Below are positions 42,249-50,473 of a DNA stretch of 54,936 nucleotides, one piece after another (position 1 is the stretch's first letter; every line of letters starts with the position of its first letter). A program made the translations under genes and the position numbers. Source of the DNA: JAVBNF01 sp031551725 (lineage in GTDB: Bacteria > Bacteroidota > Bacteroidia > Bacteroidales > P3); NCBI GenBank assembly GCA_031551725.1, contig JAVBNF010000003.1, forward strand, positions 1 through 54,936, read 5' to 3'. The notes under the pieces were generated by a model. It had not been told where the DNA came from. It searched no databases and saw nothing but the letters and a program-made list of their open reading frames with translations.

Positions 42249-43709
42249 CTATTTCAAAGGAATATTTTTCAAAACCTCAGCTGTTAAATCCCAAAAACGT
42301 TCAACGGTGTCGATTTTCAAACGTTCGTCGGGCGAATGCACGCCGCGCATGGTCGGACCATACGAAATCATATCCATATTAGGGTATTTTTCACCAATCA
42401 AACCACATTCCAGGCCGGCATGAATCGCTAATGTAATCGGTTCTTCCTTAAAGAGTTTACGAAACGAATCGCAAATAATTTTAGCAATTGGAGAATTTGG
42501 ATTCGGATTCCACCCCGGATAACCATCTGTATGTTGTACTTTTGCACCAATAAGTTGAAAACAAGCAGCAACCATATTCGCCAAATCATCTTTACGTGAT
42601 TCTATTGAACTACGTTGACTCGTTAAAATATTGACTTTCTTGCCGTCCATTTTTACCGCCGCGAAATTGGTCGAAGTTTCCACGAAATTCGCAATATCGT
42701 CCGACATGCGATAAACGCCATGCGGACAGGTATATACGGCATTGACAAACATCTGTGCCTGATTTTTAGTAATTACCGAAGCAGGAGCGGAGCAAGGTGT
42801 ACAAACTACGGTTAAATTAGGCTCTGTAGATTTCAATTCCGCTTTGAAAATAGTAGTAAATTCTTCGATAAACTTCTTAAAATCATTTTCTTGACCGGAT
42901 TTTACGCCTAAAATGGCATTTGCTTCACGCGGAATGGCATTGTGCAGGTTTCCGCCTTGAAGAACAGCTAATTGACAATCAAAACGTTTGAAAGCTTCGA
43001 ACACTAAACGGTTTACATTTTTGATGGCATTTCCGAGTCCGCGGTTGATATCATCGCCGGAATGGCCGCCTTTAAGGCCTTTTACCCAAATGTCAAAAAA
43101 TGTATAATTGCTTGGCGTTGTTTCTGTTTGATAATCCCATTCAATCAGCGTATTTTTTCCACCGGCACAGCCGATAAAGAATTGTCCGTCGTCTTCGGAA
43201 TCAAGATTTAACAAAATTTCACCTTTCAGCCAATTTGTTTGCAATCCGTTAGCGCCGGTAAGTCCGGTTTCTTCATCAACGGTGAATAAGGCTTCCAAAG
43301 CACCGTGTTCCAGTGTATTATCATCCAGAATCGCCAATGCGGCAGCAACGCCCATACCGTTGTCGGCACCTAAGGTAGTGTCTTTGGCCTTGAGCCAACC
43401 GTCTTCAATATGAACTTCAATCGAGTCTTTGGAGAAATCGTGCGTAGATTCGGCATTTTTCTCACAAACCATGTCTGTATGACATTGCAGTACAACAATT
43501 TTCCGATTTTCATAACCGGGCGTGGCAGGTTTGCGAATCAGCACATTGCCGGCAGCATCTTGTAAACATTCCAGTTTACGTTCGGCCGCAAATTGTTTCA
43601 AATATTCGTTAATTTTTTCTTCGTGCTTGGAAGCGCGGGGAATTTCTAAAACTTTTCCGAAATAAAACCAAAGTTTTTCGGGTTTGAGGGTGTTGAGAAT
43701 TTCGTTCAT
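42249..43709 (-). CDS. pepD: Aminoacyl-histidine dipeptidase (PepD, M20 family)
   Basis: A 486-residue M20 metallopeptidase. Metal motifs: QCHTDMVCEK (near 75), DNGMGVA (near 116), DEETGLTGANG (near 145) and HSGDDINRG (near 213). It hydrolyses Xaa-His and other dipeptides in the cytosol. Start at ATG 43709: the TTG at 43730 would lie inside the promoter box at 43728-43735. Length fits PepD. Confidence 0.93.
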   Translation of the reverse strand: MNEILNTLKPEKLWFYFGKVLEIPRASKHEEKINEYLKQFAAERKLECLQDAAGNVLIRKPATPGYENRKIVVLQCHTDMVCEKNAESTHDFSKDSIEVHIEDGWLKAKDTTLGADNGMGVAAALAILDDNTLEHGALEALFTVDEETGLTGANGLQTNWLKGEILLNLDSEDDGQFFIGCAGGKNTLIEWDYQTETTPSNYTFFDIWVKGLKGGHSGDDINRGLGNAIKNVNRLVFEAFKRFDCQLAVLQGGNLHNAIPREANAILGVKSGQENDFKKFIEEFTTIFKAELKSTEPNLTVVCTPCSAPASVITKNQAQMFVNAVYTCPHGVYRMSDDIANFVETSTNFAAVKMDGKKVNILTSQRSSIESRKDDLANMVAACFQLIGAKVQHTDGYPGWNPNPNSPIAKIICDSFRKLFKEEPITLAIHAGLECGLIGEKYPNMDMISYGPTMRGVHSPDERLKIDTVERFWDLTAEVLKNIPLK

Positions 43710-43727
43710 GATGATTGTAATTTTATG

Positions 43728-43735
43728 CAAAGATA
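43728..43735 (-). promoter_or_regulatory. Promoter -7 box of pepD
   Basis: The minus strand reads TATCTTTG, 18 nt upstream of the start codon. Confidence 0.65.
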
Positions 43736-43880
43736 GGTAAAAAATTGCGATTTACGAGATACGAATTACGACTATTTTCAGATATCGAAATTAGTACTAT
43801 AATTTATATTATGTTAAATAGAGTTATTGAAAATCTCCTATTCATAATGGTGACTTTGGGGAATGAATTATGCTTTTTTA

Positions 43881-43930
43881 ACTTTAAACGAATCTATGCT
43901 CTTAAACGTTAAACATTCAACGTTAAACGA
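43881..43930. repeat. AACGTTAAAC word repeat
   Basis: ACTTTAAACG, CTTAAACGTTAAAC and CAACGTTAAACGA occur in a row just downstream of the DUF3791-like gene. The same word forms the gap between nuoB and nuoCD (50404-50470). The rest of the 43710-43931 gap is A/T rich with nothing else supported. Confidence 0.55.
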
Positions 43931-43931
43931 A

Positions 43932-44387
43932 TTACAGCGGACGATTATTCAAGTATGACGCGTAAATATAATCCGGATTTTCGTAGTACATACTGCTGTT
44001 GTAGTCCTCAATTTTATCAGCAATTGGAGAATTAAATGCGGCTATCAAAGCTTCTATAGGTTGTTTTTGTTGGTTATTACAAATGGCTGTGACTAATCGC
44101 TGAAAAACCCGTCCGATTTCCCAATGTGTAGGAACTTTATAATGGGCTTCGGCTATGTTATCATAATTTCCGGTTGTTATAGCATGTTTTGCAATTATTT
44201 CATCGGCAATCTGGTCGATATTTTCGCTGTGATAGACATCGGCCAATTCGTAGTAGTGTTGTAAAGCGCTTTGTTTCATTGCGTTTACAATAATATTTCT
44301 TTGATTTTTTGTTCTACGGGCGATATATTCGACTAAACTACAAACAAAAAACAAATTATTCCGGTGTTTATCCTCTCTCCCGTTCAT
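43932..44387 (-). CDS. DUF3791-like protein, partner of the DUF3990 gene
   Basis: A 151-residue soluble protein. The N-terminal part (NLFFVCSLVEYIARRTKNQ, then ALQHYYELADVYHSENID) resembles DUF3791 domains, which are usually encoded beside DUF3990. The C-terminal part (GRVFQRLVTAICN and on) is variable. It overlaps the DUF3990 gene by 4 nt (ATGA). As the smaller-function partner of a toxin-like gene it may be an antitoxin or an immunity-type protein; this is inferred from context. Confidence 0.62.
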   Translation of the reverse strand: MNGREDKHRNNLFFVCSLVEYIARRTKNQRNIIVNAMKQSALQHYYELADVYHSENIDQIADEIIAKHAITTGNYDNIAEAHYKVPTHWEIGRVFQRLVTAICNNQQKQPIEALIAAFNSPIADKIEDYNSSMYYENPDYIYASYLNNRPL

Positions 44388-44833
44388 ATTTTCTTACATT
44401 CTTTAAACGACAGACATTTCAATGCTTCAGTAGTACAAAAATTAATTTGATGCGTGGGGTGCTTAAACTTTGCCAATACCCAAAACTGTTCACGATTAAT
44501 GACACCGTTGATATAGTCCGAAATATAGTTGTATATCTGATCGTTAGCCATTGCTCCGCTCACAATATCATAGTTGTGCGGCGTTCCTTTTCGACATTCC
44601 AAAATAAAATCGAGCCATTCCTCCGTCATCTCTTCAAAAATAAGCGAATGTAAGTTAAACGAAGGGGTAAAATCATAAGCTGAGATTACCGGAGTATCGT
44701 AGCGTTTTGCCCAGCGCTCCGCCTGTTCAAACAATTCTGTACAATAAAATCCGGTACCAAAATCTTTGGCATACAGTCCTTTAATAATTTCCGGTTGTTT
44801 TATTTCGCAAAATCCGCCGTGATAGATAAGCAT
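44384..44833 (-). CDS. DUF3990 protein, ADP-ribosyltransferase-like toxin candidate
   Basis: A 149-residue protein with LIYHGGFCEIKQPEI and DFGTGFYCTELFEQAERWAKR (in part), the usual DUF3990 opening. The YHG, GTGFY and later E residues resemble the R/H-Y-E pattern of ADP-ribosyltransferases. The gene has its own promoter (44858-44865) and is followed by the overlapping DUF3791-like gene, a two-gene arrangement like toxin-antitoxin modules. Activity is not shown. Confidence 0.72.
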   Translation of the reverse strand: MLIYHGGFCEIKQPEIIKGLYAKDFGTGFYCTELFEQAERWAKRYDTPVISAYDFTPSFNLHSLIFEEMTEEWLDFILECRKGTPHNYDIVSGAMANDQIYNYISDYINGVINREQFWVLAKFKHPTHQINFCTTEALKCLSFKECKKI

Positions 44834-44857
44834 AATTCTTTCCTTGAAAAGTTATTG

Positions 44858-44865
44858 CAAAGATA
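44858..44865 (-). promoter_or_regulatory. Promoter -7 box of the DUF3990/DUF3791 pair
   Basis: The minus strand reads TATCTTTG, 24 nt upstream of the DUF3990 start. Confidence 0.65.
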
Positions 44866-44886
44866 CGAATTTAATTAATTAAAATG

Positions 44887-44924
44887 AAAAAAGACATGAC
44901 AAAGAACATCTGTCAGGCCTTTTT
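44887..44924 (-). terminator. Terminator after the orphan T9SS tail
   Basis: On the minus strand AAAAAGGCCTGACAG pairs with TGTCATGTCTTTTTT, with one mismatch, around a short loop and ends in a T-run. It lies just after the stop codon of the remnant at 44948-45079. Confidence 0.65.
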
Positions 44925-44947
44925 CGGAATTATAAACTAAAAAACAA

Positions 44948-45079
44948 TTATTGTTTCACTATTTTCACACGCTCGTTTCCGATACCGATGAAATAAACGC
45001 CCGGACTCAAATTTGAAAGATCAATTTCTGTTTCTGTTTCTTTCATTTGGAATTTATTTACACAGGCTCCCATTGATTG
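44948..45079 (-). pseudogene. Orphan type A T9SS sorting tail (gene remnant)
   Basis: A 43-codon frame ends ...TEIDLSNLSPGVYFIGIGNE then RVKIVKQ and stop. The pattern LSxLSPGVYFI...KIVKQ is the end of a Por_Secre_tail (type A T9SS) domain. A TGA lies directly upstream of the frame and no larger coding frame continues into it, so the rest of the gene is missing. A terminator follows. It is the 3' remnant of a secreted protein gene. Confidence 0.7.
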
Positions 45080-45150
45080 TCATTCTTTTGCAAAAATCGG
45101 AAAAAAAATAGATTCGAGGTTTAATTGGTTGATTATTAAGGATGTATGGT

Positions 45151-45305
45151 GTGTGATGCAGTCTCTACATGCCAATCAACAACTACAACGTAATCTGAAC
45201 CGCATCGCGGGTCACACAGGTAATTATCATAGGGGACACAACTATCCGGGGCATTGCTCGCTTCGCTCTCATGCCACAGCTTAGAATATTATGCCCTTTT
45301 AGGGC
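45151..45305. repeat. Cluster of palindromes in a 270-nt non-coding stretch
   Basis: GTGTGA (45151) with TCACAC (45212-45217) brackets a segment containing CAGTCTCTAC; GGCAT (45250) with ATGCC (45271-45275) brackets CTCGCTTCGCTC; GCCCT-TTT-AGGGC is at 45293-45305. All are more GC-rich than the surroundings. Neither strand has a credible gene. It is likely a patchwork of degenerate extragenic palindromes next to the T9SS remnant. Confidence 0.5.
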
Positions 45306-45352
45306 GATAGCTCCAATCCCGAATTTTAACTAAATAACATTGAACTAAAAAG

Positions 45353-45964
45353 TTACCTAATCGGACACTTTAACAGCGACTGCTCCCCGATAAAAGCCTC
45401 CAGTTCGTCGCCTATTTTCACCGAACCACTACCTGCCGGAGAACCGGTAAATATATAATCTCCAAGTCTAAGAGTAACAAATTGAGAAATGTAGCTAATT
45501 AAATGGCTAAAATCCCAAATCATATCTTTCGTATTGCCGTGCTGCACCAATTCCCCGTTTTTATGCAGCTTGAAATCAATGTTATGCATATCCGAAAATT
45601 GATCTTTCGGCACAAACTTTCCAATTACACCGCTGTTGTCGAATGATTTCGCTTGCTCCCAAGGCAAACCGTTTTCAATGGCAATATGTTGTAAGTCTCT
45701 GGCTGTAAAATCAATACCAATACCGATTTCATCGTAATACGTATGGGCAAACTCCGGTTGAATATGTTTGCCTACTTTGCAGATTTTCAATATGATCTCG
45801 GTTTCATATTCAATTTGTTTTGAAAAGTCGGGATAAAAAAACGGACGATTGTTAATCACCAATGCCGTGTCGGGCTTCATGAAAAAAGTTGGATGAGCTG
45901 TGTCTTTCAAATGTTCTTCTACCGCATGCGCTGCGTAGTTTTTACCAATACAAATTATCTTCAT
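45353..45964 (-). CDS. Fumarylacetoacetate hydrolase (FAH) family protein
   Basis: A 203-residue single-domain FAH protein: KIICIGKNYAAHAVE at the N-terminus, the metal ligands E-x-E in YETEI (54-58) and D in GIDFTARD (near 88), and TGSPAGSGSVKIGDE near the end. Such proteins hydrolyse or decarboxylate small beta-keto acids (acylpyruvases, oxaloacetate decarboxylase). The start codon overlaps the stop of the upstream receptor gene (TAATG), so the two are coupled in translation although their functions look unrelated. Confidence 0.9.
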   Translation of the reverse strand: MKIICIGKNYAAHAVEEHLKDTAHPTFFMKPDTALVINNRPFFYPDFSKQIEYETEIILKICKVGKHIQPEFAHTYYDEIGIGIDFTARDLQHIAIENGLPWEQAKSFDNSGVIGKFVPKDQFSDMHNIDFKLHKNGELVQHGNTKDMIWDFSHLISYISQFVTLRLGDYIFTGSPAGSGSVKIGDELEAFIGEQSLLKCPIR

Positions 45965-48495
45965 TAAAAATCGTCTTGTTGACCGTTATTATCTTTTACT
46001 TCATTCGTATTACGTTCGGTTTTACGCTTTTGCGATCTGCCGTTGCCATTCGTATTGAAATTATAGCCTATGGTGAAATACAACGCTCTTGAATTTAAGC
46101 GCTTGTTATTTGATTCCGTGGTAAACCCATTACCTGTTGTGAAGTTATTGAATTCTTGAGTGTTAAAAATATCGCTCAATCTTAATCCAACATTCCATTT
46201 ATTTTTCATAAATCCTTTTCGCAAAGCAAGTTCCGAAGAAAAATTTGCTTCTTGCTTGCTTTGTCCACGATATTGTGGGCCGCGGAAATTGAAACTTAAT
46301 TGGATATTGAAATTGCTCGGGAACGACATATTTGAATTGGCTTTAAAACTATAACTGAGCCCTTCAGTGTTCAAATCCGCCGAAACGTTATTACCATTTA
46401 CAATATTTTGATAAAAACTACCGGTTAAATTGATGCTCCACCATTTGAAAATCTTTTGGTCAACAACCACATCAAATCCGTAATTGGTTCCGGATGCGTA
46501 ATTTAAACGTGTAGTTGCACGCACCCATTCGCCTCTAACAGAATCCTGAAAAGTATAACGTTGGATCATATCGCTTACATAGCGATAATAAGCTGTTGTG
46601 TACAAAGTCGTTGTAGGCCAATAAATGCTATGATTCAACTCCAGCGATTGAATATCTTCCGGACGCAGTGCGGGATTTCCAAACTCAATGCTCACAGGAA
46701 AATTCGAATAATTTACAAATGGATTCAAATCCCACGCGCTCGGCCGTCGAACGCGACGGCTATAACTGAGCTGAAGTTCCTGGATTTTTCCTAATTTTCT
46801 GGAAATATGAATACTCGGATAAAACCGTGTGTAATTATAATCGAACGACGTATCGTGATTTTGCGTAGCGCCCGTTGGCACAACCGTATGTCCATCCATG
46901 GAGGCATACTCTACACGTCCGCCAAGCTGAAAGCTCCAAGGTCCGTAAGTGTTTCCAAATGTGGCATAAATCCCCTGGATATTTTCATTACTGGAAAAGT
47001 CGTTTGATAAATCGGCATTCAACGTACCATACAAATATTGCAGATCGTTGGACGATGAGCCGCGCATTTTACCTTGATAACCGACTTCTATTTTGCCGTC
47101 TTTTCCAATTGGATATAAATAATTCAACTGAGCATCAATATCATATCCATCTCCTTTGGTGTCATTATTTTGAGGCTCATTGATGGTGCTGTCCGGATTG
47201 CTAATGATCCGTTTGGTGTTTCCTTCGCCCGAATTTGCGGACGTTTTGGCACTAATATCAAAAGTAAGTTCTTCCCTTGGACGTGCTGTAGTGTGCTTAT
47301 AATTAAGTGTTAAACCGTAGTTATTAAAATTGTTATTCCCATCTGACTCGCTTGTTAAAGTTTGCAGCCAATGGGTTGAATCCGGATTTGAATAACCTTT
47401 TGTAATTGTATTGGGGGTTTTGCTCCCGTTTTCGTTGTTAAAAAGGCTGTATTCACCTGTTAACATAATCGAATTCTGCATATTGATACGATATTCGGCG
47501 CCTAATTTAAGATTGCCGCCGTAGCCATTGCGTGTACGTTCGGAAATTTCATCTTGACGTTGGTAAATATCTGTGGGATAATACTTGTTCGAAAGTTCGC
47601 TGATTGTGGTGGAAGTACCTGTCCGTCCGCCGTTCATCACATTCATGCCGCCGTTCATAAACAGGCTCCAATCGCCAATGCCATAGTTTAAATTCAAAGA
47701 AGCATTGTAACGTTCTGCTGTTGATACAGATGCATTTGCGCTACCGCTTAATCCCTCGAATTTCTTGCGTTTGGTTTTGATATTGATAATTCCGGCCATG
47801 CCCTCCGGATTGTATTTCGATGAAGGGTTGGAAATAATTTCAATACTTTCGATGGTATTTGCCGGCAATTGGTCAAGTCCGACACCGGACAAAACGGCAG
47901 GTTTTCCATCAATCAAAATCGTAACATTTGAGCTGCCTTTCATACTGACATTGCCGTCGACATCGACACTGACAGAGGGCACATTTGACAAAACGTCAGT
48001 TGCTGTTCCCCCTTCGCTGACAAGGCTTTTTTCTACATTCACTACCTTTTTATCCAGCGAATATTCAATTAACTTCTTCTCTCCCACCACTTCTGCGGCT
48101 TGCAACAGGGTCGCATTTGAAGATAATTTCAGATTCAGCAATATTTTTTCGGGAGCATTCGTAGTTAGAGTAATGCTTGTGTTCAAATCTTTATATCCTA
48201 AAAATGAAATTTTCAAGATGAAATTTCCAAGTGGCAGCTGAGAGAGGCTGAATTCACCCTTGGCATTTGTGATAATACCTGCAACCATTGATGAGTCGCG
48301 GCTACGCAGCAGCAAAACGTTTGCAAATTCAACGGCACTTCCGTTTTCGGCATCTTTGACACTTCCGGAGATACTGCCGATTTTTATTTCTCCCCGTCCG
48401 CCTCCTGCCGGGCGGCTTTGTTGGGCAAATAACGGCAACATGGCCATTATAAGTACAACCGAAAAAACTGAACTTATTGAAAATCTGTTTTGCAT
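45964..48495 (-). CDS. Outer-membrane TonB-dependent receptor-like protein
   Basis: An 843-residue outer-membrane protein. Signal peptide (ends PLFAQ), then a carboxypeptidase-regulatory-like domain (about 38-130: ISGSVKDAENGSAVEFANVLL in part), a plug domain with GTATDVLSNVPSVSVDVDG (in part) and VTILIDGKPAV, then a beta-barrel of the OMP_b-brl_3 family to the end. A Q/N-rich tail (RNTNEVKDNNGQQDDF) closes it. These proteins import substrates or form surface structures; the substrate is unknown. It is coupled to the FAH gene. Confidence 0.9.
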   Translation of the reverse strand: MQNRFSISSVFSVVLIMAMLPLFAQQSRPAGGGRGEIKIGSISGSVKDAENGSAVEFANVLLLRSRDSSMVAGIITNAKGEFSLSQLPLGNFILKISFLGYKDLNTSITLTTNAPEKILLNLKLSSNATLLQAAEVVGEKKLIEYSLDKKVVNVEKSLVSEGGTATDVLSNVPSVSVDVDGNVSMKGSSNVTILIDGKPAVLSGVGLDQLPANTIESIEIISNPSSKYNPEGMAGIINIKTKRKKFEGLSGSANASVSTAERYNASLNLNYGIGDWSLFMNGGMNVMNGGRTGTSTTISELSNKYYPTDIYQRQDEISERTRNGYGGNLKLGAEYRINMQNSIMLTGEYSLFNNENGSKTPNTITKGYSNPDSTHWLQTLTSESDGNNNFNNYGLTLNYKHTTARPREELTFDISAKTSANSGEGNTKRIISNPDSTINEPQNNDTKGDGYDIDAQLNYLYPIGKDGKIEVGYQGKMRGSSSNDLQYLYGTLNADLSNDFSSNENIQGIYATFGNTYGPWSFQLGGRVEYASMDGHTVVPTGATQNHDTSFDYNYTRFYPSIHISRKLGKIQELQLSYSRRVRRPSAWDLNPFVNYSNFPVSIEFGNPALRPEDIQSLELNHSIYWPTTTLYTTAYYRYVSDMIQRYTFQDSVRGEWVRATTRLNYASGTNYGFDVVVDQKIFKWWSINLTGSFYQNIVNGNNVSADLNTEGLSYSFKANSNMSFPSNFNIQLSFNFRGPQYRGQSKQEANFSSELALRKGFMKNKWNVGLRLSDIFNTQEFNNFTTGNGFTTESNNKRLNSRALYFTIGYNFNTNGNGRSQKRKTERNTNEVKDNNGQQDDF

Positions 48496-48553
48496 ACTAT
48501 TTATAGATGAACATTAAATAGCAAAAACCGTGCCAATTTTCGCTAAAAAATCA

Positions 48554-49300
48554 TTATTTTTCCCATTCAAGTCTATAAAAGTATCCAACTTTAGGGTTGG
48601 TCAAATGGTATTCATAGGTCTTTGTATCGAGGTTAAATTGTACAGAATCAATCTTATCAAAATTAAGATTACCAACTTCATTTTGAATTTTTCTTCTCAA
48701 TATTCTCGCAGGCTTATTAAAAGAAGCATTTTTATGTTGCAAAGTAACCCTAAAATGTATGATTTGCGTAGGGTAATTAACACGAATCCCAATAAAAGGT
48801 TCTGATTGCCCATCAGAATCGTCTATATCTGCTTGGAAATTAGCAATTATATTCTCATTATAGAAAATGGGATGTTTAAAATTCAGTTTTACGAAATCGG
48901 GTTTTTCAGGAGGATTTTTCGTTATTTCACCAATCTCTTGAAGTTTAGACGAAATTTGAGGATATACAGGGCCAGACCACTTGAAACCATAGTCGTAAGA
49001 CGTCATTGCAAGTTGTTTGCATTGTATATTTCTATATGTCTGAAGATTTATACGACTGCCGTCACAAGACGTTTCGTACGTAGTAAAATTAGCATTAACA
49101 ATAAATGGGATTTTGGTTAGTTGTAGATATCTACTGATTTTGAAAATAACAAATACAACAATAGCCAACAGTAAAAAACAGAAAACAGACAGAGCTATGA
49201 TTACAGCTATTTCATTTTTGATAAAAAGACAAGTAAAACTTACGATGGAAATAACGAAACTTATGAATGTTATCATCCACGAGGTAAAAAGTTTACGCAT
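48554..49300 (-). CDS. Unknown protein with two N-terminal TM helices
   Basis: A 248-residue protein. Two hydrophobic helices (about 9-29 and 31-54) are followed by a soluble domain of about 190 residues with alternating beta-like segments, e.g. GIRVNYPTQIIHFRVTLQH and the final VGYFYRLEWEK. I do not recognise a family. The lysine-rich, A/T-rich coding sequence is more A/T rich than the neighbouring genes, which may suggest acquisition. It has its own promoter at 49388-49395. Confidence 0.7.
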   Translation of the reverse strand: MRKLFTSWMITFISFVISIVSFTCLFIKNEIAVIIALSVFCFLLLAIVVFVIFKISRYLQLTKIPFIVNANFTTYETSCDGSRINLQTYRNIQCKQLAMTSYDYGFKWSGPVYPQISSKLQEIGEITKNPPEKPDFVKLNFKHPIFYNENIIANFQADIDDSDGQSEPFIGIRVNYPTQIIHFRVTLQHKNASFNKPARILRRKIQNEVGNLNFDKIDSVQFNLDTKTYEYHLTNPKVGYFYRLEWEK

Positions 49301-49387
49301 ATAAAAAATGTGTGTTTAGAATGGGATTTGTTAAGCTTCTATTTCCATTGCTGTCTTCTCAAAATTAAATTCATATTATCTGTTTTG

Positions 49388-49395
49388 CAAAAGTA
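49388..49395 (-). promoter_or_regulatory. Promoter -7 box of the two-TM protein gene
   Basis: The minus strand reads TACTTTTG, matching TAnnTTTG, about 88 nt upstream of the start codon. Confidence 0.55.
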
Positions 49396-49461
49396 TGAAA
49401 AAAAATTGAAATAATACAAAAAAAGTTTAAAAATATATTTTTTTATCTCATAAAAAACATA

Positions 49462-49469
49462 TACTTTTG
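49462..49469 (+). promoter_or_regulatory. Promoter -7 box of the nuo operon
   Basis: TACTTTTG matches TAnnTTTG, 23 nt before the nuoA ATG. Only an A/T-rich -33 region precedes it. Confidence 0.6.
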
Positions 49470-49492
49470 CAATAATTTTATTAAATATAGGT

Positions 49493-49846
49493 ATGAGTAA
49501 TTCAGCTTTATTTCTGGTGGTGCTCCTAACGGCTATTGCGATGGTGTTGATAGCCTTGATTGTAGCTAAGCTGCTTGCCCCCAAATCACTCAATCCGCAC
49601 AAGGGAGATCCTTATGAATGCGGCATCCCCACCCGTGGCGACTCGTGGATACAATTCAAAGTCGGATATTACTTATTCGCTATCTTATACTTAGCTTTCG
49701 ACATTGAAACGGTTTTATTATTTCCGTGGGCTGTAAAAATGAAAGATATGGGCATCAATGGTTTGATTTGTATCTCATTCTTTTTCATTATCCTTGCCCT
49801 CGGATTGGCATACGCTTGGAAGAAAGGAGCCTTGAAATGGAAGTAA
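49493..49846 (+). CDS. nuoA: NADH-quinone oxidoreductase subunit A
   Basis: A 117-residue membrane subunit of complex I with three TM helices. The loop KGDPYECGIPTRGDSWIQFKVGYY (in part) between TM1 and TM2 is the conserved region containing the Cys near the quinone site. It begins the operon and overlaps nuoB by 10 nt. Confidence 0.95.
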   Translation: MSNSALFLVVLLTAIAMVLIALIVAKLLAPKSLNPHKGDPYECGIPTRGDSWIQFKVGYYLFAILYLAFDIETVLLFPWAVKMKDMGINGLICISFFFIILALGLAYAWKKGALKWK

Positions 49847-50403
49847 AAAATATCCATATTAAAAATATGAAAAACGAGGATTTCAAGGAAAACGAATACC
49901 TCGAAGATTATGTGAAAGAACTTCGTGCAAACGGTGTGAACATTGCAATTCAAAAATTAGACGACATTATTAACTGGGGACGTTCAAATTCCGTATGGCC
50001 GCTGACATTTGCAACCAGCTGCTGCGGTATCGAATTTATGAGCCTCGGCGCTGCCCGCTACGATTTCGCACGTTTCGGCTGGGAAGTTACGCGTAACAGC
50101 CCGCGTCAGGCCGATGTGGTTTTCGTTTGCGGAACCATTGTGCATAAAATGGCTCCCGTTTTGAAACGTCTGTATGATCAAATGGCTGAACCTAAATATG
50201 TAATGGCTTTCGGAAGTTGTGCTATCAGCGGTGGTCCGTTTAAAAAATCATACCATACAGTGATGGGTGTTGATCAGATTATTCCGGTGGATGTGTATAT
50301 TCCCGGCTGCCCTCCCCGTCCGGATGCCATGATTTACGGCATGATGCAGCTTTCGCGAAAGATTAAGGTACAGGAATTTTTCAGCTTACCCGATAAACGT
50401 TGA
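49837..50403 (+). CDS. nuoB: NADH-quinone oxidoreductase subunit B
   Basis: A 188-residue subunit carrying the N2 [4Fe-4S] cluster: the Cys residues are in TSCCGIEFM, VVFVCGTI, GSCAISGG and YIPGCPPRP. I take the ATG at 49837, where AGGAG at 49825-49829 forms a good Shine-Dalgarno; the longer frame from 49726 lies inside nuoA and encodes no conserved residues. The gap to nuoCD holds a word repeat. Confidence 0.95.
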   Translation: MEVKNIHIKNMKNEDFKENEYLEDYVKELRANGVNIAIQKLDDIINWGRSNSVWPLTFATSCCGIEFMSLGAARYDFARFGWEVTRNSPRQADVVFVCGTIVHKMAPVLKRLYDQMAEPKYVMAFGSCAISGGPFKKSYHTVMGVDQIIPVDVYIPGCPPRPDAMIYGMMQLSRKIKVQEFFSLPDKR

Positions 50404-50470
50404 ATGTTTAACGTTTAACGTTTAAGTTGTTCTCTTAAGCGTTAAACATTAAACCTTAAACCTTAAACAA
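50404..50470. repeat. Intergenic inverted repeat between nuoB and nuoCD
   Basis: Words GTTTAACGTTTAAC on the left and GCGTTAAACATTAAACC on the right are complementary around GTTGTTCTC. Similar words occur at 43881-43930. The right arm drifts toward the TTTAAGG/CCTTAAAC words used in the next gaps. Confidence 0.75.
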
Positions 50471-50473
50471 AAA

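Noticed and set aside
45100..45350. Insertion-sequence end or small gene
   Set aside because: No frame of useful length, no terminal inverted repeat pair and no transposase; only short palindromes are seen.
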